Assembly: GCF_030246905.1 (NCBI RefSeq)
Contig: NZ_CP126741.1
Coordinates: 186,001 to 250,000, forward strand
DNA: 64,000 nucleotides
From: Microbacterium sp. zg-Y818
Lineage (GTDB): Bacteria; Actinomycetota; Actinomycetes; Actinomycetales; Microbacteriaceae
Direction: 5' to 3'
The position numbers and the translations under genes are program-made. The notes below the pieces were generated by a model. That model was not told where the DNA came from. It made no database searches and saw only the letters and a list, made by a program, of their open reading frames with translations. Below, piece by piece: positions 58,425-64,000 of the stretch. Each line of letters opens with the position of its first letter. Position 1 is the first letter of the stretch.

Positions 58425-59886
58425 GCGTCGGTTCTTTCACGGTTCTGGCGGAGACGGCGCCGAAGGCGAATCGGCGGCTGGTGCCGTCGGGGCGTCGCGC
58501 TTCGGCGACGGAGACCTCGTCGCCCTCGGTCATGCCGTTGCGGTGGGCGATTTCCAGCAGTCCCAGCAGGTCGACCGGCCGCCGGGTGTCATCGGCGGCC
58601 CCTTCAAAGGCGGTGGCCAGGTCGAAACGGTCGCCGAGGGTCGCCACATACGCCTCGAGCTCGGCGTACCGGGGTCCGCCCCAGGCGCGGGTGTCGGCAT
58701 CGACGAACTCGACGTCGCCGGGTGACGGCAGCGGTTCGGGCGCCCCGGGTGGCCGCAGGTCGCTCATGGACCGGCGGAGGTGCCCGACGTCGGCCACGGG
58801 GAAGGTGTGCAGCGGTTCCACACGGTCGCTCGGCTTCGAGCGCTGCATCCACAGCTGCAGACCCGACATGACGCCGCGCAGCAGCTCGTCGACCTGGCGG
58901 TCGCGCACCGGGTCGTGCGTGCGCACCTGCGCGGTGATGACCTGCGACGCCCGCCGCTGCGCCGTCAGCACCTCCTGCACCCCCTTCTCGACCTGACGTC
59001 CGATGGCGTCGAGGTCGGCGCGCTGGGCGGGGGCCATGAGCCGGGCGAACGGCTGGGCGAGCACGGCGTGCAGCTGGCCGGTGAGTCGGTCGATGTTCTC
59101 GGCGTCGCCGATGAGACGCAGGGCTCCCTCGAACGCGCGTCCCTCGGGGGTCGCCTGCATGACGTGCCGGCCGCGCTGCAAGTACTCGCGGAGGATCTCG
59201 CCCGTCGGGCGCACATCCCGACGCAGGTCGGCCACGACGTCGCGCTGCATCGCCTTGATCGACTCGGCGACCCGTGAGAAGTCGGCGGGCAGCTCGCGGG
59301 CGAGGTGCAGCACGTTCTCGGCCTCTTCGAACAGCTGCTCGTCGTCGACGGGCTCGGCCTCGTCGTTGCGGATGCGCGCGATCTCGGCGTCGAGGGCGTC
59401 ACGCTCGGCCAGGAGCATGGCGACCCGCTGCTCAGGGTCGGTCTCGGCATCGCGAGCGAGTCGCTCTACGGACTCCAGCAGCGTGCGCACCCGCGACCGC
59501 GACACCCGGGCCCGCCCGCCGCCCGCGCGTCCGGCGATGTCGAGGGCGCCCACCGCGTGTGCGGTGAGCCGGTACACCTCGACGTCGTTCTCGATCTGCG
59601 GCGCAAGCCACCCGACGCGCACCCAGTGGCGGCAGATCTCGCGGGCGGTGCCGGCCGGGAGTCGGCGCTCGTCTTCGTCGTAGCCGGCGGCGCGCAGCTC
59701 TTCGAGCGCCTCGCCGATCTCGGCGTGGGCATCGGCGACCGCCACCGCGGGGCGGTCGGCGGTGAAGACGATCGACAGGACGGCGACGACGAACGGTGCG
59801 TGGCGGCCGTGCAGCAGGTCGAGCGTCGGGTTGCGGAAGGCAGCCACCGAGCGCTGATACGCGGCTTCAGCGCGAGTGTTCGACAT
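58417..59886 (-). CDS. jetA: JetA/MksF (DUF3375) kleisin-like subunit
   Basis: 489 aa, DUF3375. [26 protein letters not shown] is the typical start, followed by [14 protein letters not shown], a helical middle and [20 protein letters not shown]. First gene of the operon. ATG 59886 follows TAGGCT by 8 nt; the longer frame to 59970 is not family-like. Order and overlap with jetB and jetC show one co-transcribed complex. Confidence 0.9.
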   Translation of the reverse strand: MSNTRAEAAYQRSVAAFRNPTLDLLHGRHAPFVVAVLSIVFTADRPAVAVADAHAEIGEALEELRAAGYDEDERRLPAGTAREICRHWVRVGWLAPQIENDVEVYRLTAHAVGALDIAGRAGGGRARVSRSRVRTLLESVERLARDAETDPEQRVAMLLAERDALDAEIARIRNDEAEPVDDEQLFEEAENVLHLARELPADFSRVAESIKAMQRDVVADLRRDVRPTGEILREYLQRGRHVMQATPEGRAFEGALRLIGDAENIDRLTGQLHAVLAQPFARLMAPAQRADLDAIGRQVEKGVQEVLTAQRRASQVITAQVRTHDPVRDRQVDELLRGVMSGLQLWMQRSKPSDRVEPLHTFPVADVGHLRRSMSDLRPPGAPEPLPSPGDVEFVDADTRAWGGPRYAELEAYVATLGDRFDLATAFEGAADDTRRPVDLLGLLEIAHRNGMTEGDEVSVAEARRPDGTSRRFAFGAVSARTVKEPTHD

Positions 59887-59960
59887 CGCAGACAAGCCTA
59901 GTTGACCCGCATGCGGGCCCACCGTGCCCGCGCGGCCCGCCCCGGCCCCCGCCCCCGTGA

Positions 59961-60023
59961 GAAACCACAATCCGGCTGGGACATCGCGCGTCGCGTGGTG
60001 TCCCAGCCGGATTGTGATGTTTC
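59961..60023. repeat. Large palindrome between nagE and jetA
   Basis: GAAACCACAATCCGGCTG and GGAC form the left arm; its complement ends at 60016. The perfect 17-bp stem CACAATCCGGCTGGGAC / GTCCCAGCCGGATTGTG is extended by GAAAC/GTTTC pairs outside a 2-nt bulge. The loop is 17 nt. It may terminate nagE or be an extragenic palindromic repeat. Confidence 0.8.
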
Positions 60024-60059
60024 GCGCGGTGCGACGCGACGCGGCGACGCGGTGGCGCG

Positions 60060-62009
60060 CTACCGCAGCTCGACGGTGGCGCCGGCGTTGTTGAGCACCA
60101 CGATCGCGGTGATCGTCGGGTGCCCCGCGGCGGCGATCTTGGCGCGGTCGAACCGCAGCAGCGGCGTGCCCTCGCTCACGCGCTGGCCCTTCTCGACGAG
60201 AGTCTCGAAGCCGTCGCCCTTCATCGACACGGTGTCGATGCCCACGTGGATGAGCAGCTCCGTGCCGTCGCCCAGCACGAGCGCGATCGCGTGACCTGTG
60301 TCGAAGGTGGCGCCCACCGTCGCGGCGGCCGGTGCGATGACGGTGTCGCCGGTCGGTTCGACGGCGACGCCCGGGCCCATGAGGCCGTCGGCGAAGGTGG
60401 GGTCGGGAACCTCCGACAGCGGCACGACCCGCCCGGCGACGGGCTGACGCAGCCGCAGCGTTGTGGGGCGGGCATCGGTGAGCACGCCGGTGCCGCCGGC
60501 GTCCGGCGACGCGACGGGCGAGGTCGAGGCCCGCTCGGGCGCGGCGCCGGACGGCACCTGCGCGCGCCCCGAGATCAGGTCCTCCATGGCATCCTTCACG
60601 AACTGCACGTTCAGTCCGTAGACGACCTGCACCGCCTTGCCGCCGGGCTTCATGGTCCCCGCAGCACCGGCGCGCTTGAGCGCGGTGTCGTCGACCTTGC
60701 TGACGTCGGCGACCTCCATGCGCAGCCGCGTCGCGCAGTTGTCGAGTTCGACGATGTTCTCCTTGCCGCCGAGCGCGTCGATGAAACGGGCGCCGGTGAT
60801 GAGGTAGGCGTCGTCCTTGCTGCGGCTGTCGTACTCGGTGTCCTCCTCGAGGATCTCGTCGTCCTCACGGCCCGGGGTCTTCAGGTTGAAGCGCTTGATG
60901 AAGAAGTAGAAGACGCCGAAGTAGATGAGGAACCAGAACACGCCCATGACCGGGATGAGCCAGGGATTCTCGGCCATGGGGTTGGTCCAGTTGAGCACCA
61001 GGTCGATGAACCCGCCCGAGAATCCGAAGCCCATCCGCACCGGCAGGATCGCGCTGATCACCATCGAGATGCCCATGAAGAGCGCGTGCACGAGGTAGAG
61101 CACGGGGGCGAGGAACATGAAGGCGAACTCGAGCGGCTCGGTGACTCCGACGAAGAACGAGGCGAAGGCGCCCGAGAGCAGGATGCCGTAGGCGAGCTTC
61201 TTGCGCGTGGTCTTCGCCGTCAGGTACATCGCCAGCGCAGCGCCCGGGAGGCCGAACATCATCACCGGGAAGAAGCCGGTCATGTACTGGCCGGTCACGC
61301 CGTACGTGCCCTCACCGGCGAGGAAGTTGTTGAGGTCGTTGATGCCGGCCACGTCGAACCAGAACACCGAGTTGAGGGCGTGGTGCAGGCCCACCGGGAT
61401 GAGCAGACGGTTGAAGAACCCGTAGATGCCGGCGCCGAGGGGGCCGAGGGTGACGATCCATTCGCCGAACCCGACGAGACCGCCGTAGACGAACGGCCAG
61501 ACGAAGAACAGCACGATCGCCAGCACCAGCGAGAAGCCCGCCGTCACGATCGCCACTGAGCGCTTGCCGGAGAAGAACGACAGCGCATCGGGGAGCTTGG
61601 TGTCCTTGAACCGGTCGTAGCACCATGCCCCGATGAGTCCGCAGATGATGCCGACGAAGACGTTCTGCACGCGCAGGAAGGCCGGGTCCACCTCGTTGAC
61701 GTTGCCCACCCCGGTGAACAGCAGCACCGTCTCGGGCTTGAGCAGGGTCGTGACCACGAGCCACGACACCAGGCCCGCTAGGGCGGCGGTGCCGTCGGCC
61801 TTCGTCGCCATGCCGATCGACACGCCGACCGCGAACAGCAGCGCGATGTTGTCGAGCAGGGCGCCGCCGGCCGCGCTCAGGAAGGCGGAGACGAGGTTGC
61901 TGCCCGCCGCCGAGGTGATCCAGTAACCGATGCCCGAGAGGATCGCCGCCACCGGAAGCACCGCCACCGGGAGCATGATCGATCGGCCGAGCCGCTGCAT
62001 GAATCTCAC
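60060..62009 (-). CDS. nagE: PTS system N-acetylglucosamine EIICBA
   Basis: 649-aa phosphotransferase transporter. The EIIC membrane domain comes first (GRSIMLPVAVLPVAAILSGIGYW, GVTEPLEFAFMFLAP), then EIIB with the phosphorylated cysteine in ELDNCATRLRMEV, then a Crr-like EIIA with the histidine in LLIHVGIDTVSMKG (about residue 588). Similarity points to the NagE/PtsG branch, likely N-acetylglucosamine. GTG 62009 has TGGAGG upstream. Confidence 0.92.
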   Translation of the reverse strand: MRFMQRLGRSIMLPVAVLPVAAILSGIGYWITSAAGSNLVSAFLSAAGGALLDNIALLFAVGVSIGMATKADGTAALAGLVSWLVVTTLLKPETVLLFTGVGNVNEVDPAFLRVQNVFVGIICGLIGAWCYDRFKDTKLPDALSFFSGKRSVAIVTAGFSLVLAIVLFFVWPFVYGGLVGFGEWIVTLGPLGAGIYGFFNRLLIPVGLHHALNSVFWFDVAGINDLNNFLAGEGTYGVTGQYMTGFFPVMMFGLPGAALAMYLTAKTTRKKLAYGILLSGAFASFFVGVTEPLEFAFMFLAPVLYLVHALFMGISMVISAILPVRMGFGFSGGFIDLVLNWTNPMAENPWLIPVMGVFWFLIYFGVFYFFIKRFNLKTPGREDDEILEEDTEYDSRSKDDAYLITGARFIDALGGKENIVELDNCATRLRMEVADVSKVDDTALKRAGAAGTMKPGGKAVQVVYGLNVQFVKDAMEDLISGRAQVPSGAAPERASTSPVASPDAGGTGVLTDARPTTLRLRQPVAGRVVPLSEVPDPTFADGLMGPGVAVEPTGDTVIAPAAATVGATFDTGHAIALVLGDGTELLIHVGIDTVSMKGDGFETLVEKGQRVSEGTPLLRFDRAKIAAAGHPTITAIVVLNNAGATVELR

Positions 62010-62149
62010 ATCTGCCTCCAATTGGGGATGATCATCTCGATCTGCCGATGCGCGGCGCGCAGTCCGGTCGCGGAACATCCAACCGCATCGGGGCTCGGTA
62101 ACTCAACGGTCGGCTGCCGTGATAAAGCTCGCCGGAACACAGCGCGGTC

Positions 62150-62833
62150 TCAGAGGGTGGAGGGGAGCGCGGCTTCGGGGCCGGCCACGCCGCCCAGCCG
62201 CTCGGCCAGGCGCTCGCGCGCGCGCCCCACATGCACCGCGAGCAGCTCGGCCGCAGCCTCGCCGTCGCCTGCTTCGACCAGTTCCAGGATGCGCTCGTGC
62301 TCGCCTGCGATCAGCTCCGTCGGCAGCAGCGACGCGCCCTGCACCTGCGACATGCAGAAGACGACTTCGGATGCCAGGGACTCGTACACGCCGCTGGTGC
62401 GTGCGCTGCCGAGCGCATCGACGAGGCTGCGGTGAAAGCGCATGTCGGGCTCGACGATGTCGCGGGGGGAGGCATCCACGAGGGCGGAGATCTCGCGGTT
62501 CGCGGCGCGGGCGGCATCCGGCACGTGTCGGTCTGCGGCGAGGAGACGCAGAACCTGCGCCTCGATGACGACCCGCGTGCGATAGATGTCGCGCGCGTCT
62601 TCGGGGGTGAGGCGCACGACGCGCGCCGTCTTGTGCGCGCGCCGCTCCAGCAGCCGGTCGCGCACGAGATTCTCGATGGCGGCCTTGGCGGTGGGACGCG
62701 CGACGTCGTACGACTCCGCGACCTCGACTTCTCCCAGCGTGGTGTCGGGCGCGAGCTCACCGGAGAGCACACGGCGGCGCAGGTCGTCGGTGACCGCGTC
62801 GATGACGGAGACCACGGCGATACGAGAGGCCAT
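62150..62833 (-). CDS. GntR-family (FCD) regulator, LldR-like
   Basis: 227 aa: N-terminal winged helix (VTDDLRRRVLSGELAPDTTLGEVEVAESYDVARPTAKAAIENLVRDRLLERR) and a C-terminal FCD ligand-binding domain with metal-ligand positions MRFHRSLVDALGS and the HERILELV...VHVGRARERL end. ATG 62833 has AAGGAG upstream. Two sites matching TNGTNNNACNA, the FadR/LldR-type consensus, lie between it and the lactate permease. Confidence 0.92.
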   Translation of the reverse strand: MASRIAVVSVIDAVTDDLRRRVLSGELAPDTTLGEVEVAESYDVARPTAKAAIENLVRDRLLERRAHKTARVVRLTPEDARDIYRTRVVIEAQVLRLLAADRHVPDAARAANREISALVDASPRDIVEPDMRFHRSLVDALGSARTSGVYESLASEVVFCMSQVQGASLLPTELIAGEHERILELVEAGDGEAAAELLAVHVGRARERLAERLGGVAGPEAALPSTL

Positions 62834-62886
62834 CTGTCGCTCCTTGCTGCGCCCGGCGGGCACGGGCGTCACCGAGAGTTTACGGT

Positions 62887-62897
62887 TCGTCTGACAA
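62887..62897. promoter_or_regulatory. GntR operator half of pair, site 1
   Basis: TCGTCTGACAA matches the FadR/LldR consensus TNGTNNNACNA. It lies between the regulator and permease genes, 34 bp from site 2. A minus-strand TAAACT box (62877-62882) nearby could be the regulator's -10. Confidence 0.75.
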
Positions 62898-62903
62898 AGC
62901 CTC

Positions 62904-62932
62904 TTGACTGACGCGTCTACTTGTCTAACAAT
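62904..62932 (+). promoter_or_regulatory. Lactate permease promoter with overlapping GntR site 2
   Basis: TTGACT (62904-62909) with 17 nt to AACAAT (62927-62932) is a plausible -35/-10. The operator TTGTCTAACAA (62921-62931) overlaps the -10, consistent with repression relieved by lactate. Confidence 0.75.
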
Positions 62933-62984
62933 AGGCCAATCGACCGGCGCGAGACTCGCGCTCACGACTCAAAGGAGAGCGCAC

Positions 62985-64000
62985 GTGTTCCAGCAGATCC
63001 TCGATCCGGTCTTCGGCTCGCTGGCGCTCTCCGCGCTGGTGGCCGTCGTCCCGCTCGCCACCCTGTTCGTACTGCTCGGCGTCTTCCGCGTCAAGGCGTG
63101 GAAGGCCGCGCTGGTGGGGCTCGTCCTGTCGATCGTGCTCGCGGTGCTCGTGTGGCGGATGCCGCCCCTGCAGACGCTCAGCGCAACGGCCGAGGGCGCC
63201 CTGTACGGAATCGTGCCGATCCTGTGGATCCTCGTGAATGCCCTCTGGGTGTACCGCCTCACGGTGGTCACCGGGTGGTTCGAGGTGCTCGGCGACCGCA
63301 TCCGTGCCATCAGTGACGACCAGCGCATCCTGGCGATCCTCATCGCCTTCTGCTTCGGCGCGCTGCTGGAATCCCTCGCCGGATTCGGTGCCCCGGTCGC
63401 CATCTCCATCGCGATGCTCATCGCCGCCGGCATGAAGCCGCTCAAGGCGGCCATCGTCTCGCTGCTGGCAAACACCGCCCCCGTCGCGTTCGGCGCGATG
63501 GCGGCGCCCATCATCGCCCTGTCGGGTGTCACCGGGATCGACATCCACCTGCTCTCCCAGATGGCCGGCCGCCAGACGCCGTTCCTGGCGCTGTTCGTGC
63601 CGCTCATCCTCGTGTTCATCGTCGACGGCAAGCGCGGGCTCCGGCAGACCTGGCCGGTGGCCCTCGTCGCCGGCATCGCGTTCGCGGTGGCCCAGTTCGT
63701 CACGGCCAACTTCATCGCCGTGGAGATCACCGACGTCGTGGCATCCGTCGTGACGGTCGCCGCAGTGCTGATCATGCTGCGCTTCTGGAAGCCGTCCGAG
63801 GCGCTCGTCTTCGACGCCGAGGACCGCGAGGCCGGTGTTGCGGCCGCGTCCGCCGCCGCCGCGACCGGAACGACCCAGAGCCGCGCCGCCTCCGGCTCCG
63901 GTGCCAGCGCCGGTTCCGGTGTGCGGGTGGCCGAGGCGGTGCGGATCGACACAGCATCGCGCTCGCGTGGCAACCTCACCTGGAACGCCGTCATGCCCTA
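62985..64000 (+). CDS. lldP: L-lactate permease, 3' end outside the window
   Basis: First 338 codons of a LldP-family lactate permease. The segments LLESLAGFGAPVAISIAMLIA, LLANTAPVAFGAMAAPI and ITDVVASVVTVA fit the family, with about nine hydrophobic helices visible; a Ser/Ala/Gly-rich insert (about residues 285-315) precedes the break. GTG 62985 has AAAGGAG 7 nt upstream. The frame is open to the end of the window. Confidence 0.93.
   Translation, partial: MFQQILDPVFGSLALSALVAVVPLATLFVLLGVFRVKAWKAALVGLVLSIVLAVLVWRMPPLQTLSATAEGALYGIVPILWILVNALWVYRLTVVTGWFEVLGDRIRAISDDQRILAILIAFCFGALLESLAGFGAPVAISIAMLIAAGMKPLKAAIVSLLANTAPVAFGAMAAPIIALSGVTGIDIHLLSQMAGRQTPFLALFVPLILVFIVDGKRGLRQTWPVALVAGIAFAVAQFVTANFIAVEITDVVASVVTVAAVLIMLRFWKPSEALVFDAEDREAGVAAASAAAATGTTQSRAASGSGASAGSGVRVAEAVRIDTASRSRGNLTWNAVMP

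Overview
The window is high-GC actinobacterial DNA, most consistent with Microbacteriaceae and probably a Microbacterium-like organism. This rests on the conserved order tilS-hpt-ftsH-folE-folP-folB-folK-(DUF3180)-(PH)-(PH)-(DUF2520)-lysS, a mycoredoxin-type glutaredoxin, ClpC, a TreS/maltokinase pair, and many genes that start 6-7 nt downstream of a TAnnnT box (leaderless mRNAs). No rRNA, CRISPR array, transposase or integrase was seen. There are four tRNAs: Glu, Asp and Phe in one cluster, and Ser alone.

Layout. 0-9.7 kb: 3' part of a UvrA-like ATPase, two copies of a palindromic repeat, mdh, a zinc metallopeptidase coupled to a proline iminopeptidase, an aldehyde dehydrogenase, a mycoredoxin, a GT2-GtrA fusion and a polysaccharide deacetylase. 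9.9-13.5 kb: a small accessory stretch with an ArsR/VOC operon that carries its operator inside the promoter, a DUF6226/TM2 pair and a methyltransferase. 13.5-27.7 kb: tRNA cluster, a secreted M23 peptidase, ppa, then the conserved core from tilS to lysS. 27.7-33.6 kb: DUF4192 protein, small membrane protein, cardiolipin synthase with a short leaderless upstream ORF, a duplicated-domain lipoprotein, a winged-helix/DUF559 nuclease-like protein between two repeat copies, and a DUF2975/XRE pair. 33.8-47.1 kb: clpC, the transglutaminase plus ATP-grasp/alpha-E pair, a GNAT protein, radA, L-lactate dehydrogenase, an MFS exporter, and an SDR with its MarR neighbour. 47.2-50.6 kb: tRNA-Ser followed by an accessory run with a low-GC membrane gene, a DUF808 protein, an SDR remnant and two tiny ORFs. 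50.7-54.2 kb: trehalose synthase-like GH13 protein convergent with maltokinase. 54.3-59.9 kb: a three-gene SMC-like operon of Wadjet/MksBEF type (jetA-jetB-jetC). 60-64 kb: GlcNAc-type PTS EIICBA, then a GntR/FCD regulator divergent from a lactate permease.

The most interesting locus is the jetABC operon. It encodes the DUF3375, DUF4194 and SMC-ATPase subunits of a Wadjet/MksBEF condensin, but no JetD nuclease gene lies on either side: maltokinase follows and a PTS gene precedes. It is either a chromosomal condensin (MksBEF), a system whose nuclease is encoded elsewhere, or one that has lost its effector. Also notable are the ATP-grasp/alpha-E fusion coupled to a transglutaminase-like protein (a predicted, poorly characterised peptide-modifying pair), the repeats bracketing the DUF559 gene, and well-resolved operators for the ArsR, MarR and GntR regulators.
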